Assembly: GCA_947589345.1 (NCBI GenBank)
Contig: CANQAC010000006.1
Location: 1-64,000, forward strand
Direction of reading: 5' to 3'
Origin: an uncultured Akkermansia sp.
Lineage (GTDB): Bacteria; Verrucomicrobiota; Verrucomicrobiia; Verrucomicrobiales; Akkermansiaceae
Length of the DNA: 64,000 nt
Both the position numbers and the translations under genes were made by a program. The notes under the pieces were generated by a model. It saw nothing but the letters and a program-made list of their open reading frames with translations. It did not search any database and was not told where the DNA came from. Below are positions 8,085-17,861 of the stretch, piece after piece; within the stretch, counting starts at the first letter, position 1, and the number at the start of each line of letters is the position of its first letter.

Positions 8085-9212
8085 TCAACGCGTGAAAAAC
8101 CGCGCGCCCACATCCGTTCCGAAGCGTCTCCGGTGTTCATCCGCCACGGCGTTCCAACCGGCATCCACAGCTTCGCTGACGGTTATGCGGTCGCCTTTTT
8201 TGTCGGTACGGACGAAGAGTACCGCCGTTCGTTTGCCATCCGATACGGTGAAGAATCGAGTACGGCTTTCAAAAACATCATCTACGGAGGGGAGAGAAAG
8301 GTCCGATTCATCGCGGAGTTGAGCACGGTACGTTGCCGGCGCTCGGCTCAAGTGCAACCAAGTTTCCGCCTGGCGAAAGGTCATGCCTGCGAACAGCTCG
8401 CGGTCCGATACGTGGCGAAACACACGCAACGCTGCATGTACGGCGCGCGGCGTTGCGCGGTAGCCTCCACCGGGCGGCACGGTGTATTCGTACATAATCC
8501 GCAAATCTCGCTGCAGCGCTTCCTGTTCGGTCGGACGCGGGTACAGAATGAACCACGCGATGACGAAGGCCGCTGCCAGGCCGTACAGAAGGCCTTTTTT
8601 TCGGCGCACCAGAGAGAGGCGGCGCATCAGCTCCCAAAAGCGATCAATGAGCGATTGATCCGGGGAGCCAAAGAGAAAGCGGGGACGGACGCGCACGGGA
8701 TTGGCGGCAATTTCCCGCACAGTTTGCGCCTTGGAGGGTTCCAGTATATTGGCGTCCAGCGCAGCATCGTCCATCTCATCCTGTCGTGGTTCGTGGAACA
8801 AGTAAACAAACAATCCACAACGCAGCAAAAAGCTCACGGCCATGATAATGGCGTAATAGAACAACCCCATCCGCAGTTTGCCGTCTTCAAAGGGGAGAGT
8901 CGGCGTGACCCATTCCGGCGCGCGCGCTTGGAGAACAGGATACGCCAGAAGACTGCCGACAAATACGGTTCCCATGGCGATAAACCACACCTTATTGCGG
9001 CTTTTCCCCAAGCTGCTTGCCACTTCCATGAACAGCAGGGGGATAAGCCAGATGACCGGTTTTATATCGTACATCGTGTATCCCTGTACGTATGCTACAT
9101 CCGGCGTTGGCGGCAACAGGCTGTCGGGGTAAGAAAGTGTGTACAGCAAAGCCAGCGCCCCCGCCAGAGTGAGAACACAGCGCAGACAAAAGCTGATGCG
9201 CGTCACGAGCAT
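8085..9212 (-). CDS. Multi-pass membrane protein of unknown function
   Basis: 375 residues, not recognised. Hydrophobic segments near residues 7-25, 50-66, 77-95 and 115-137 form an N-terminal membrane domain. A cytoplasmic charged linker follows, then another helix (GLLYGLAAAFVIAWFILYP, about 208-226) and a C-terminal soluble domain of about 150 residues rich in Arg. The start ATG is only 5 nt from a good -10 box, so the mRNA should be leaderless. A 418-codon frame on the other strand spans the same DNA but has no promoter and a shadow-like composition; the promoter and the membrane segments favour the minus strand. Confidence 0.75.
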   Translation of the reverse strand: MLVTRISFCLRCVLTLAGALALLYTLSYPDSLLPPTPDVAYVQGYTMYDIKPVIWLIPLLFMEVASSLGKSRNKVWFIAMGTVFVGSLLAYPVLQARAPEWVTPTLPFEDGKLRMGLFYYAIIMAVSFLLRCGLFVYLFHEPRQDEMDDAALDANILEPSKAQTVREIAANPVRVRPRFLFGSPDQSLIDRFWELMRRLSLVRRKKGLLYGLAAAFVIAWFILYPRPTEQEALQRDLRIMYEYTVPPGGGYRATPRAVHAALRVFRHVSDRELFAGMTFRQAETWLHLSRAPATYRAQLRDESDLSLPSVDDVFESRTRFFTVSDGKRTAVLFVRTDKKGDRITVSEAVDAGWNAVADEHRRRFGTDVGARFFTR

Positions 9213-9217
9213 GTCGC

Positions 9218-9246
9218 ATTCTATGCCGCCCGCTTCAAACTGTCAA
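9218..9246 (-). promoter_or_regulatory. Leaderless-type promoter of the 8085-9212 gene
   Basis: On the minus strand TTGACA (9246-9241) and TAGAAT (9223-9218) have a 17-bp spacer. The -10 box ends 5 nt before the ATG at 9212. Confidence 0.8.
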
Positions 9247-9350
9247 GGGTAGAGAAAGGACGCCACTGCGGGAGAAAGTGTCCCGTGTTTGAAAGCGCGA
9301 CGCTCCCGGACCGGGGTTCGTGACGTTCGTCCTCGCGTGCAAGACATGGC

Positions 9351-11735
9351 TCAGTCCGGCATGGGATCCGCCTGACGCACACGCACATCAGTGACGCGAC
9401 CATTCTTCCATTCCATATCAACGGTGACATTACCGCGGGCGCGCAGACCGGTGACCCTGCCATTTTTCCATGCGGGGGGAAGGGCAGGCAAGAGCTTCAG
9501 TTGTTGTTGATCATGGCTCTGCAAAAGCATTTCGCAAATAGCAGCGGTGATGCCCAGGGAACCATCCAACTGCATCGGCGGATGCGTGGCGAGCAAATTA
9601 TCCAGCAGGTTGAAGCGGATGAGAGATTGGAGCATCTCATAGGCGTGAGGTCCATCACCCAACCGGGCGTAGAGGGCGGCGCGCCAGGGCCAGGTCCAGC
9701 TGCGGTGATTATCCTGCGTGTTGCCGCGCAGTTTCAAACTGCATGCGGCCGCTCGAAGCATATCGGCGGACCAGTGGACGCAATCATTCCCCGGGTAGAG
9801 AGAGAAGAGGTGCGAGGTGTGACGGTGGCCGCTCACCATGTTGGGACGGTCCACAATCCACTCCTGCAGGTAACCTCCGGGGCTGATTCGGTTGGGGAGA
9901 AGTCGCCCGGACAGATAGCGCAACCGAGCCGCAAAGGGAGCATCGGTATGCAGGATATCCGCCGCTTGAGCGGTAAAGTCAAACAGCTCTCGCACCAGCT
10001 GCTGGTTATGAGTGCAGCCGTCTTCTACCGGTCCCCATTCGTGTGACCAGCCATCGGGTACCACAAGGCAGGGTGTCGGCAATTCGGCCAGATCCGGGTA
10101 GTCAGCAACCGAGAGGGATTTACCGTCCGACATCATAACGCCCGATGCCGGATTTTCAACGAGTTTGAGCCGCGTTTGCCAGAAGGCGCACAAATCCTTC
10201 AAAATGGGGTAAGCAACGTGGCGCAGGAAGTGGGTGTCGCCGGTAAATCGGTAATGCTCCCAGAGGTGCAGAGCAAGCCAGGCATTAGCCGAGCAGTTCG
10301 TATATTTCCAGCCCGATCCACCCCACGGGTTGAGCGAAATGCGCAGCCCCCAACCCGGCGTATTTTCCCCAAACTCACGACGTGTGAAAGCTACCAACGG
10401 GTCTATCATGGCTCGCAAAAAATCCAACAAGGGCAAGTGGCATTCGCTCAGGTTTGCCGGTTCAGCCGGCCAGTAGCACATTTGCAGGTTGATGTTGGTG
10501 TGGTAGTCACTGGCCCACGCTGCGTGGACTTTGTTGTTCCAAATTCCCTGCAAATTCATGGGCAGGTTGCCCGGACGAGAAGCGCTTATCATGAGGTAGC
10601 GACCGTAGTGAAAGAGCAAAGCCTCCAACTGCACATCCCGTCCGTGTTCACGGTAACGAGCCAGCCGCTTATCCGTCGGTAGCTGCCGCAGTTGTTCCCC
10701 GCCCATGAGCTGCAAACGCGCCCGGTCGTACAGCGAAGCAAAGTCGCGCAGGTGGCGGCGATGCAGGGTCGCAGGGCTCAGCGAACTGACGGCCCGGAGA
10801 GTGCGCAGATTCCGCAGCCATGGCGATTCGCCTTTCCAATCTGCGGAGTAGTCCATTTTGTAGTCTGTGGCGAGAGCCACCAGCAGGGTAAACTCTCGAG
10901 CGCCACGAATGCTCAGGTAGGGAACCTCCTCCGCATTATACACGGGCTTTTGATCGATTCCGTTTCCCTCATATTGCACCCGCAGCGTCGCGTCCTTCCC
11001 GCCGTGGAGCCGCACCTGACCTCCCTGCGCCCTCACTTGCACGTGCGCTTCAAACGTTTCTCCGTTTTCCAGAGTGCCGAACATGCGGAAAGAGTGCGGC
11101 CCTGTCGCTTTGTAGCGCACGCTGTGAAAGGGCAGCAGCGCCACGTCGGCATTGACGGCTCCGTGGGCATCTGCTTGAGCACGGTAAACGAAAATATCAT
11201 CCGGTTTGCTCACAAAGGCCTCCCGCATGTGATGCACGGATTCGGCGCCGCGCAACTCATCAAAAGATGTGGTGGCCGTGGCGCGGCGCAGAGTCAGTGC
11301 ACGCCTGTAGTGCGCGAGATTTCCCGGCACATCATAGCGGATAAAAAGGTTGGCAAAGGGTTGGTAGCTGCCGAATTGAGAAGCATCCGCCAGCGGACCG
11401 TACTCGTAATGACTTCCGTTGTCGCGTGAGTTCGCTCCTCCACTCCACAGGCTCACCTCATTGAGGGTCACGCAATCCAGGCGTGCGCCGCCGAATACGG
11501 TGGCTCCGATGCGACCATTGCCCAGCGGCAAGGTACGGCTCTCCCATACATCCTCACGAGGCGGCGGAGTCGCCTTATCGCTTCCTCCTTTCGGATTCCA
11601 CGGCAAAGAATTGGCACGCACGTCCGCCGGTTCATCATACCACAGTTCATCCGCCGGTTCTTCGTGTTCCCCGCATGCCGCAAGAGTCAACAGACTCGCC
11701 ACCATCCAACACCATTTGAATACACGGCGAATCAT
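9351..11735 (-). CDS. GH95 alpha-L-fucosidase, lipoprotein
   Basis: A 794-residue glycoside hydrolase family 95 enzyme, expected to release alpha-1,2-linked L-fucose from host or plant glycans by inversion. The N-terminus is a lipoprotein signal (hydrophobic 8-19, lipobox LAAC with Cys21), so it should be anchored to a cell-envelope membrane, perhaps on the surface. The N-terminal beta domain has [15 protein letters not shown] and [10 protein letters not shown]. The catalytic (alpha/alpha)6 part keeps the Asn-Ile-Asn pair (414-416), the Glu in SHEWG and the Asp in MQLDG that correspond to known catalytic residues of family members. The Asn usually following NINLQM is Cys here. Its ATG overlaps the stop of the upstream FHA gene by 1 nt, an odd coupling. 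Confidence 0.92.
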   Translation of the reverse strand: MIRRVFKWCWMVASLLTLAACGEHEEPADELWYDEPADVRANSLPWNPKGGSDKATPPPREDVWESRTLPLGNGRIGATVFGGARLDCVTLNEVSLWSGGANSRDNGSHYEYGPLADASQFGSYQPFANLFIRYDVPGNLAHYRRALTLRRATATTSFDELRGAESVHHMREAFVSKPDDIFVYRAQADAHGAVNADVALLPFHSVRYKATGPHSFRMFGTLENGETFEAHVQVRAQGGQVRLHGGKDATLRVQYEGNGIDQKPVYNAEEVPYLSIRGAREFTLLVALATDYKMDYSADWKGESPWLRNLRTLRAVSSLSPATLHRRHLRDFASLYDRARLQLMGGEQLRQLPTDKRLARYREHGRDVQLEALLFHYGRYLMISASRPGNLPMNLQGIWNNKVHAAWASDYHTNINLQMCYWPAEPANLSECHLPLLDFLRAMIDPLVAFTRREFGENTPGWGLRISLNPWGGSGWKYTNCSANAWLALHLWEHYRFTGDTHFLRHVAYPILKDLCAFWQTRLKLVENPASGVMMSDGKSLSVADYPDLAELPTPCLVVPDGWSHEWGPVEDGCTHNQQLVRELFDFTAQAADILHTDAPFAARLRYLSGRLLPNRISPGGYLQEWIVDRPNMVSGHRHTSHLFSLYPGNDCVHWSADMLRAAACSLKLRGNTQDNHRSWTWPWRAALYARLGDGPHAYEMLQSLIRFNLLDNLLATHPPMQLDGSLGITAAICEMLLQSHDQQQLKLLPALPPAWKNGRVTGLRARGNVTVDMEWKNGRVTDVRVRQADPMPD

Positions 11736-12646
11736 CAGACAGGTACAAATGATGGCGCAGGCTGCTGGATCTCCACACGCAGTGTCACATCCCCCAGCGT
11801 CAATATTGAACCGTCCATCATCGTCACGCGCTGCTCGGTGGCGGGGGATATGCGGTGCCCGTTGACACTGGTGCCGTTGGTGGAACCCAGGTCTGTCACG
11901 ACAACGTCATTATTGACGCACTCCAGCAGAGCATGGCGGCGAGATATGGACCCCTCGGGCAACACGACATTGCAACAACTGCCATCACGGCCGAGGGCCA
12001 CGCCGTTCGTGCGGACTAAATCGGAGAGCGCGACGCTGTACTCCCATGGGCTACCGTTGGAGAGAATCCCCATGAGGCGCACATAACCGGCTGCTTGTTT
12101 GGACGAAGAGGGAGTGCGAGGTGAAGGCGAACTTAAAAACACGGGCACTGATTTTTGAGCGGCAGCCGGAGTCTGTCGAGATGCTTGCTTGCTCTCCTTG
12201 AGGCTTGGTGCGCTCATGCCCATGCCTATCCCCCACTTGATGCAGAGCGGGTCCAACACATGCAGCGGCTCGAGCAGAATCTGCGGCCCTGACGGTTCCG
12301 GGGCCTCTCCCTCTTCCTCCGTCCCCGTCGGCTCGTCATCAAACAGCACGGGTACCGATGGCACACGCGACGGACGTCCCGCATCCGCACGAGCCGAAGC
12401 CGACTCATAGCCCTTGGCTTGAGATTTGCGGGGCGCCGGTTTACTTACCTCGGGAATTCCTGTCCTCGGCGTGCCTGCAACAGGCACCGCCGGCGGCTGC
12501 AATACCACGGGCGGTGCAGGTGGATCAAACGCCGTTGGCAACGCATCTACATCGCCACGCACCCGTGGTACAACCGGGGGTGCAGGAGGCGGCGCTCCGG
12601 GTACCGGCGGCGGGGTCATCCCTTCTCTGGGCATTGCTCCTTCCAT
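11735..12646 (-). CDS. FHA-domain protein with proline-rich N-terminus
   Basis: 303 residues from ATG 12646. The first 200 residues are low-complexity and rich in Pro, Ala and Ser, with no signal peptide. Residues about 215-295 form a canonical forkhead-associated domain: [15 protein letters not shown], then [19 protein letters not shown] and a closing glycine-rich strand. The FHA motif residues Gly-Arg, Ser, Asn-Gly for phosphothreonine binding are all present. It is likely a cytoplasmic adaptor reading Ser/Thr kinase signals; no kinase is in the window. The start follows from a -10 box 7 nt upstream, and the longer frame begins in the -35 box. It is coupled to the GH95 gene by a TGATG junction. 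Confidence 0.88.
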   Translation of the reverse strand: MEGAMPREGMTPPPVPGAPPPAPPVVPRVRGDVDALPTAFDPPAPPVVLQPPAVPVAGTPRTGIPEVSKPAPRKSQAKGYESASARADAGRPSRVPSVPVLFDDEPTGTEEEGEAPEPSGPQILLEPLHVLDPLCIKWGIGMGMSAPSLKESKQASRQTPAAAQKSVPVFLSSPSPRTPSSSKQAAGYVRLMGILSNGSPWEYSVALSDLVRTNGVALGRDGSCCNVVLPEGSISRRHALLECVNNDVVVTDLGSTNGTSVNGHRISPATEQRVTMMDGSILTLGDVTLRVEIQQPAPSFVPV

Positions 12647-12653
12647 GCCCCTC

Positions 12654-12682
12654 ATCCTACCATTGATGCATCCGGCTGACAA
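12654..12682 (-). promoter_or_regulatory. Leaderless-type promoter of FHA-GH95 operon
   Basis: On the minus strand TTGTCA (12682-12677), a 17-bp spacer and TAGGAT (12659-12654) end 7 nt before the ATG at 12646. Confidence 0.7.
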
Positions 12683-12746
12683 TAGTAAAAATCAACTCGC
12701 AGCCTTGAAACGAGTAATCTTGCGCGCGAAATTTTTGAAAAAATAG

Positions 12747-12774
12747 TTGACAAGACATGCAGGGGTGATATACT
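12747..12774 (+). promoter_or_regulatory. Promoter of tRNA-Arg (and probably tmRNA)
   Basis: TTGACA (12747-12752), a 16-bp spacer and TATACT (12769-12774) lie about 43 nt upstream of the tRNA. No equally good promoter precedes the tmRNA, so the two RNAs are probably co-transcribed. Confidence 0.75.
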
Positions 12775-12817
12775 TGCGGCGCTCGAGGCGGTAGCCGCCT
12801 TGGGCGGAATCTTTCAA

Positions 12818-12891
12818 GCGCCCGTAGCTCAATTGGATAGAGCATCTGACTACGGATCAGAAGGTTTGGGGTTCGAATCCCTACGGGCGTG
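12818..12891 (+). tRNA. tRNA-Arg(ACG)
   Basis: A full cloverleaf can be drawn. The acceptor GCGCCCG pairs with CGGGCGT, the D-stem is GCTC/GAGC, and the anticodon stem TCTGA/TCAGA encloses loop CTACGGA with anticodon ACG. The T-arm contains TTCGAAT. The 3' CCA is not encoded. Adenosine 34 would be deaminated to inosine to read CGU, CGC and CGA. Confidence 0.95.
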
Positions 12892-12942
12892 CGGTTGCGG
12901 TGGTTTTGTTCCTCAGGATCAGCCACCGTTTCCTATCTGTAT

Positions 12943-13299
12943 GGGGGCGTCCCGGAATCGACTGAACATTCGAGGCGTCAGCTGCATGTGGAGGTTGATC
13001 GGCTGGCCTCCTTAAAAAGCCGCTCAAACATTAAGTGCCTATTCTGAGAACGAATACGCCATGGCTGCGTAACATACGCGCCGGATCCCGCGCTTGACGC
13101 CCGCTAGGGTGCGTGGATCTTCCATTCAGCGAGCAGATATGCGGCGGGGGGAACCGCCCCGCATCATCTCACCACAGGTTCACAGCCGCGGGAAGGCCGG
13201 CGCAGAGCTGACCCAAGGCCCATGCTTCATCTGCGCCTGAACATGGAGATGCTTGCGTCAAAAGTGTCCAGGACAGGGGTTCAACTCCCCTCGCCTCCA
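12943..13299 (+). ncRNA. ssrA: tmRNA
   Basis: 357 nt. The 5' end GGGGGCG pairs with CGCCTCC at 13292-13298, and the third pair is G-U, the alanine identity element. The 5' side continues with the usual GGAATCGACTG, and the 3' side has a T-arm with GGGGTTCAACTCCCC. The tag frame begins at resume codon GCC (13037) and reads AYSENEYAMAA, ending at TAA 13070-13072. The peptide therefore ends in YAMAA rather than the common YALAA. The RNA rescues stalled ribosomes together with SmpB and marks products for proteolysis. CCA is not encoded. A terminator follows directly. Confidence 0.95.
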
Positions 13300-13303
13300 T
13301 GCG

Positions 13304-13341
13304 AGCCTGAACGAGTAAAAGCGTTCAGGCTTGATTTTTTT
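13304..13341 (+). terminator. Terminator of tmRNA
   Basis: A 10-bp perfect stem (AGCCTGAACG, 13304-13313, with CGTTCAGGCT, 13322-13331) is followed by a run of seven T. Confidence 0.9.
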
Positions 13342-13370
13342 GAGCAAGTTAATTCTGCAAGCGCCGCCCC

Positions 13371-13408
13371 AAAAAAGAAACCGGCTATGCTCAATCGAAC
13401 ATAGTCGG
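13371..13408 (-). terminator. Probable terminator of tRNA-Gly
   Basis: On the minus strand CCGACTATG (13408-13400) pairs with CATAGCCGG (13389-13381) with one mismatch, followed by a T-rich run (TTTCTTTTTT). Confidence 0.65.
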
Positions 13409-13411
13409 CGC

Positions 13412-13482
13412 TACGGGTGGCGGGAATCGAACCCGCGTTACATGCTTGGGAAGCACGTGTCCTGCCACTGAACGACACCCGC
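13412..13482 (-). tRNA. tRNA-Gly(CCC)
   Basis: The acceptor GCGGGTG pairs with CACCCGT. The anticodon stem CGTGC/GCATG encloses loop TTCCCAA, giving anticodon CCC. The T-arm GCGGG/CCCGC contains TTCGATT. CCA is not encoded. It lies between its own promoter and a terminator, so it is a single-gene transcript. Confidence 0.95.
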
Positions 13483-13497
13483 ATGGATGTGAGCGTT

Positions 13498-13526
13498 AGC
13501 GTAGCTCAGGATCGGGGGGATGTCAA
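13498..13526 (-). promoter_or_regulatory. Promoter of tRNA-Gly
   Basis: Minus strand TTGACA (13526-13521), a 17-bp spacer and TACGCT (13503-13498), about 15 nt upstream of the tRNA. Confidence 0.75.
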
Positions 13527-13536
13527 GCACAAAAGC

Positions 13537-15555
13537 TCAGCGGTTGAGCAGATTTTGCGCGTGCCCCACGATATTGGGTACATTCATGCCGAGGTCGTGC
13601 AACACTCGGTCGCCCGGGGCAGAAAAGCCGAAATGATCAATGCCGATGATATCCCCCTGCGAGCCGACATAGCGGAACCAAAGGTCGGATTTACCGGCTT
13701 CCACAGCCAATCGCCGGGTGCAGGAAGGAGGTAACACGCTATCGCGGTAGTCGGCGCTCTGCTGATTGAAACGCCACATGGAGGGCATGGAAACCACGCG
13801 CACTCCTTCGCCCAGTTCTGCCGCTGCCTGGAGGGCGAGCAACACCTCCGAACCGGCGGCGATGATGATAAGCCGGGGTTCGGCAGTTGTCTCGCGGCGC
13901 GCCACATACGCTCCGCGCAGCGTACCTTCGCGTCGCATTTGGGCGGTAAGTTCCGGCTGCGCTGCGGTGAGAGAGGGCACGTTTTGCCGCGTGAGGATAA
14001 GCGCCGTGGGACCGTCCGTACGCTGCATGGCACACATCCAGGCTCCCGCTGCTTCTTCCTCGTCAGCCGGGCGTACCACATCCAGATTGGGGATGATGCG
14101 CAGCCCTGTTACAGTCTCCACCGGTTGATGGGTGGGTCCGTCTTCACCCACAGCCACGGAGTCGTGCGTGAGCACATAGGTGACGGGCAGATGAGCCAGC
14201 GCGGCCACGCGAATGGCCGCTCGCATGTAGTCAACGAACACACAGAAAGTGCCCGCTGAAACGCGGAAGAGGCCATCGTAAGCAATGCCGTTGCAGATGG
14301 CCGCCATGGCATGTTCCCGAATGCCGAACCAGAAATTGCGACCCGCATAGTTTTGAGCGGAGAAGTCACCGGCGTCTTTCAGGTAATTTTTGTTCGAGGA
14401 GAAGAGGTCGGCGCTCGTGGAGAGGAAGCCGGGACAATGAGCAGCAATCGCGTTCTCCACCGTGGCCGCGGAGGCTCGTGTAGCCAGCTTGGTTCCGCTC
14501 TCAAAGACCGGTATCATGGCATCGGATTCTTTGGCGTCCAGCCCATGTACCGCCAGTTCCATGCCGCTCTCCAGCTCTGCAGCTTTTTCCGGGTTGGCCT
14601 GCTGCCAAGCGGCAAACATGTTGTGCCACTCCGCACAGTCTGCCACGCGTTGTGCTTTAAGCCGGGCCATGTACTCGCGCACCTCGGCGGACACGTAGTA
14701 GCGCTCGCCGGCGGGCAGTCCCCAACTGGCGTGCGCCGCCTCCCATGACTTGGCGCCGCCTTCGCCGTGGCCTTTGGTAGTTCCCTCAAATCCCGGCACT
14801 CCTTTGGCAATGACCGTGTGCGCAATGATAAGCTTCGGGCGTCCGTTACGCTCCAGCCTCGCCGTCCGCAGCGCTATTTCTACCGCCGCCAGATCGTGTC
14901 CGTCGATGGTGACGGCATCCCATCCCTGAGCCGTGAAGCACGCAGCCACGTCGTCCACCTGAGTTCTCTCCACGGGCGCGTCCAAAGTGATGCCGTTGGC
15001 ATCATAGATAAGGATCAAATTATCCAGGTGAAGGGCGCCGGCGACAGCCGCAGCTTCGCGCGAGATGCCTTCCTGAATGCAGCCATCCCCCGCGAGGCAA
15101 TAAATGGTTTGGTCAAAAATGGGGAAATCAGGCGTGTTGTAGCGCGCGGCGGCATGCTTGGCGGAGATGGCGAAGCCCACGGCATTTGCGATGCCCTGCC
15201 CCAATGGACCCGTGGTGCATTCCACGCCGGGGCAGCAGTTGAACTCCGGGTGTCCCGGTGTGCGGGAACCCTTGGAGCGAAAAGCGCGTATGTCATCCAT
15301 GGTCACATCATACCCGCTCAGGTGCAGCCAAGCGTACAAGAACATGGAGCCATGCCCGCCGGAGAGAATGAAGCGGTCCCGATTCAACCAACGCGGCTCG
15401 TCCGAATTCACCCGCATCAATTTTCCGTAGAGTACAGCTCCTATTTCTGCACACCCCAGCGGCAACCCCATGTGCCCGGATGCTTTGTCAAAAATGGCAT
15501 CTATTGCCAACCCTCTGGCTTCATGAGCCGCTCGCTGTAAAATATCCACCTTCAT
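13537..15555 (-). CDS. tkt: Transketolase
   Basis: 672 residues, the usual length. It moves two-carbon units between sugar phosphates in the non-oxidative pentose phosphate pathway, using thiamine diphosphate. The N-terminus has GHMGLPLG. The thiamine-binding GDGCIQEG-type motif near residues 155-162 is present, and the central part carries the GIREHAM and HDSVAVGEDGPTHQP segments typical of transketolase. ATG 15555 is preferred over an in-frame GTG at 15564 because a TATACT box lies 10 nt upstream of the ATG and only 1 nt from the GTG. It follows recQ on the same strand but has its own promoter in the gap. Confidence 0.95.
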   Translation of the reverse strand: MKVDILQRAAHEARGLAIDAIFDKASGHMGLPLGCAEIGAVLYGKLMRVNSDEPRWLNRDRFILSGGHGSMFLYAWLHLSGYDVTMDDIRAFRSKGSRTPGHPEFNCCPGVECTTGPLGQGIANAVGFAISAKHAAARYNTPDFPIFDQTIYCLAGDGCIQEGISREAAAVAGALHLDNLILIYDANGITLDAPVERTQVDDVAACFTAQGWDAVTIDGHDLAAVEIALRTARLERNGRPKLIIAHTVIAKGVPGFEGTTKGHGEGGAKSWEAAHASWGLPAGERYYVSAEVREYMARLKAQRVADCAEWHNMFAAWQQANPEKAAELESGMELAVHGLDAKESDAMIPVFESGTKLATRASAATVENAIAAHCPGFLSTSADLFSSNKNYLKDAGDFSAQNYAGRNFWFGIREHAMAAICNGIAYDGLFRVSAGTFCVFVDYMRAAIRVAALAHLPVTYVLTHDSVAVGEDGPTHQPVETVTGLRIIPNLDVVRPADEEEAAGAWMCAMQRTDGPTALILTRQNVPSLTAAQPELTAQMRREGTLRGAYVARRETTAEPRLIIIAAGSEVLLALQAAAELGEGVRVVSMPSMWRFNQQSADYRDSVLPPSCTRRLAVEAGKSDLWFRYVGSQGDIIGIDHFGFSAPGDRVLHDLGMNVPNIVGHAQNLLNR

Positions 15556-15565
15556 GCGCGCCACC

Positions 15566-15593
15566 AGTATACCAAATCATCCGCCCTTGTAAA
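15566..15593 (-). promoter_or_regulatory. Promoter of tkt
   Basis: Minus strand TTTACA (15593-15588), a 16-bp spacer and TATACT (15571-15566), 10 nt before the ATG; a near-leaderless transcript is expected. Confidence 0.65.
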
Positions 15594-15636
15594 GCAGAAA
15601 CAAGTATGGAAGCGCTCGTCAATTTTTCGGCGGAGA

Positions 15637-17778
15637 TTACTCGACGTGGTCCTGAATAATTTCCAAGATGGCTGGCAGAGTGTGCTGGCGCGTCCATTCT
15701 CCAATACCTTTGATGCGCATGGCGCCGGTCTCCGTGGTCGGACGAACGGTGGCCAGCGCTCGCAGCGTAGCATTGGAAAGTATGCGATAGGCGGGCACGC
15801 GGTACTCCTGCGCCAGGTCAGCACGCAGAGCCGCCAATTTGGTGTAGAGTGCCTTGTCGAGCATCCCGATTTGCAACGTATCCGGGATGCTGCGTCCCAC
15901 GCGTGCCTTGTCGGATGTGGTGCGAGGGCGGGCAACGGGTTGTTGCAACCAGCCGGTCGGGGAAATCAACACGGGAGCTTTGCCGCGCATGACTTGCTCG
16001 CCCAATGGCGAGAGGGAGAGCAGAGGAAGTTCTCCGCCCGTACTCTCCAGCATGCCGGCGTCTTGCATGGCGCGGAAGAGCGCTCGCATGCGCGCATCCG
16101 TGAAGGACGAGAGAAGACCGTAGGTGGAAAGCCCCATCAGATGTCCGTTGAGCAGAGCCGATTTAGCGCCGCGCAGCATGGCCATGATCTTGCTTCGTCC
16201 GTAAATGGCGCGTCGGGACCCATCCGGGTTTTTCCCGCATGCGCGGGCAATGCCGGAGAGAGCCTTGCGCACGGCATCAGCCGCATCGCCGGTGAGTTCC
16301 CGGGCATCTTCCGGCGGCCTGGCGAGACAGGCATCGCAGTGGCCGCAGGGTTCCGTATCTGTCTCCCCGAAATAATCCAAAATCCATTTTTGCCGGCAGC
16401 CGGTGCTGTAGGCGTAACGAGTTATGGCTTCAATTTTTTTATGGTCACGGCGCGCTTTTTCTTCAAGCCTCTCGCGGTCGATCCGCAAGTCTTTGAAAGG
16501 AACAGAGGAATCGACAAGGCGCGTGCTTTTTACATTCTTGCCCGGCACATCCGCACGGGTGATTGCCCCGGCGTGCAGCAGGATGGAAAGCGCAGAACCC
16601 ACGGCCATGGGGTTCACATCTCGCCCGAGCTGCTGAGCCATTTCGTCCACGCTCATTTCCAATTCGCCGCTTTTTTCATCGCTGCGCAACACCAACAGGT
16701 TGTAGAGAGAACGAATGAGGTTGATGCTCGGGTTGCTGCCTTCAAAGAAAAACTCCTGGGTTTTCAGGTCGGCGTGGTTGAAGAGCAGTTCGCAATACGC
16801 CGGCTCCCCATCCCGCCCGGCTCGACCCGCCTCCTGGTAATAAGCCTCCACGCTTCCGGGTATTTCGAAATGGATGACGAAGCGTACATCCGGTCGATCA
16901 ATTCCCATGCCAAAAGCATTCGTAGCCACTACCACATCCGCTCGCCCGGAGATAAAGGCGTTCTGCGAAAACTCGCGCTCCTCATCGGTCATGCCGGCGT
17001 GGTAGGCCACAGCATTTACCTGCGCCGAGCTCAGTCGCTCAAAAACGCTCATGACATTTTTGCGTGTGGAGCAATAGATAATGCCTTTTTTCCACTGTTG
17101 CACCGTGCGTTGAATGCGGGCAAACTTCTCGCGTTTGCCCTCGCATAGAGAGATGGCAAAGCGCAGGTTATCGCGCCCGAAGCCGCTGATGATGACTGCG
17201 GGTTCACGCAAGCGCAAGGCCTGGATGATATCTGCCCGCACGACATCTGTGGCCGTGGCGGTGAGCGCCACAACAGGAGGATTGCCCAACTCCTCGCGAA
17301 CGCGTCCCAGGCGCAGGTAATCAGGCCGGAAATCATGTCCCCACTGACTCAGGCAATGCGCCTCGTCAACTGCCAGCAAAGAAACGTGTTGGGCAGCGAG
17401 AGTACGCATAAATCCAGCCTGGGCAAAGCGCTCCGGCGCCACGTAGAGGATTTTCAGTTCACCTCGACACAAAGCATGTTGCACGTGTCGGTACTCCTCT
17501 GCTCCGAGGGATGAATTGACGGCCGCAGCAGGTATCCCCCGAGCTTGCAGGGAATCCACCTGGTCTTTCATCAGGGCAATGAGAGGCGAAACCACCACGG
17601 TGAGCCCCTCCCGACAGAGCGCCGGCAGCTGGTAGCAGAGCGATTTTCCACCCCCCGTAGGCATGATGGCTAGGGTGTCACAGCCCTGCATCACGGAATC
17701 CACCACAGCTTCTTGCCCCGGGCGCAACTGCTGGAAGCCGAAGCAGGAGTGCAGCACCTCCTCAATGTCCTTGCTCAT
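15637..17778 (-). CDS. recQ: ATP-dependent DNA helicase RecQ
   Basis: 713 residues. A 3'-5' superfamily 2 helicase of recombination and fork repair. Motif 0 ([10 protein letters not shown]) and motif I (MPTGGGKS) are followed by DEAH ([17 protein letters not shown]), TATAT and the motif V/VI block AGRAGRDG. The RecQ-C zinc site is present, with GCRQKWIL, then CGHCDAC. The C-terminus has an HRDC domain ([16 protein letters not shown]). The start is uncertain. ATG 17778 follows a GGGAG; ATG 17787 and GTG 17797-17799 are in frame but unsupported. It lies 83 nt downstream of infA and is probably co-transcribed with it. Confidence 0.95.
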   Translation of the reverse strand: MSKDIEEVLHSCFGFQQLRPGQEAVVDSVMQGCDTLAIMPTGGGKSLCYQLPALCREGLTVVVSPLIALMKDQVDSLQARGIPAAAVNSSLGAEEYRHVQHALCRGELKILYVAPERFAQAGFMRTLAAQHVSLLAVDEAHCLSQWGHDFRPDYLRLGRVREELGNPPVVALTATATDVVRADIIQALRLREPAVIISGFGRDNLRFAISLCEGKREKFARIQRTVQQWKKGIIYCSTRKNVMSVFERLSSAQVNAVAYHAGMTDEEREFSQNAFISGRADVVVATNAFGMGIDRPDVRFVIHFEIPGSVEAYYQEAGRAGRDGEPAYCELLFNHADLKTQEFFFEGSNPSINLIRSLYNLLVLRSDEKSGELEMSVDEMAQQLGRDVNPMAVGSALSILLHAGAITRADVPGKNVKSTRLVDSSVPFKDLRIDRERLEEKARRDHKKIEAITRYAYSTGCRQKWILDYFGETDTEPCGHCDACLARPPEDARELTGDAADAVRKALSGIARACGKNPDGSRRAIYGRSKIMAMLRGAKSALLNGHLMGLSTYGLLSSFTDARMRALFRAMQDAGMLESTGGELPLLSLSPLGEQVMRGKAPVLISPTGWLQQPVARPRTTSDKARVGRSIPDTLQIGMLDKALYTKLAALRADLAQEYRVPAYRILSNATLRALATVRPTTETGAMRIKGIGEWTRQHTLPAILEIIQDHVE

Positions 17779-17861
17779 GTCTCCCATGTGTGCGGTCACA
17801 CGGCGCCGCCAGCATCACCCCGCGTTCAGAAGAGGGCGGAGGCGTTTGCAACGTCTTTCTA

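Noticed and set aside
8067-9323. 418-codon open frame on the plus strand
   Set aside because: It is the reverse of the membrane-protein gene at 8085-9212, which has a leaderless-type promoter and clear membrane helices; the frame here has no promoter and a His/Arg/Gln-rich shadow composition.
12800-13015. 71-codon frame over the tRNA-Arg
   Set aside because: The peptide is the familiar translation of a tRNA-Arg gene and runs into the tmRNA.
15646-17148. 500-codon open frame on the plus strand
   Set aside because: It lies entirely antisense to recQ, whose helicase motifs are complete.
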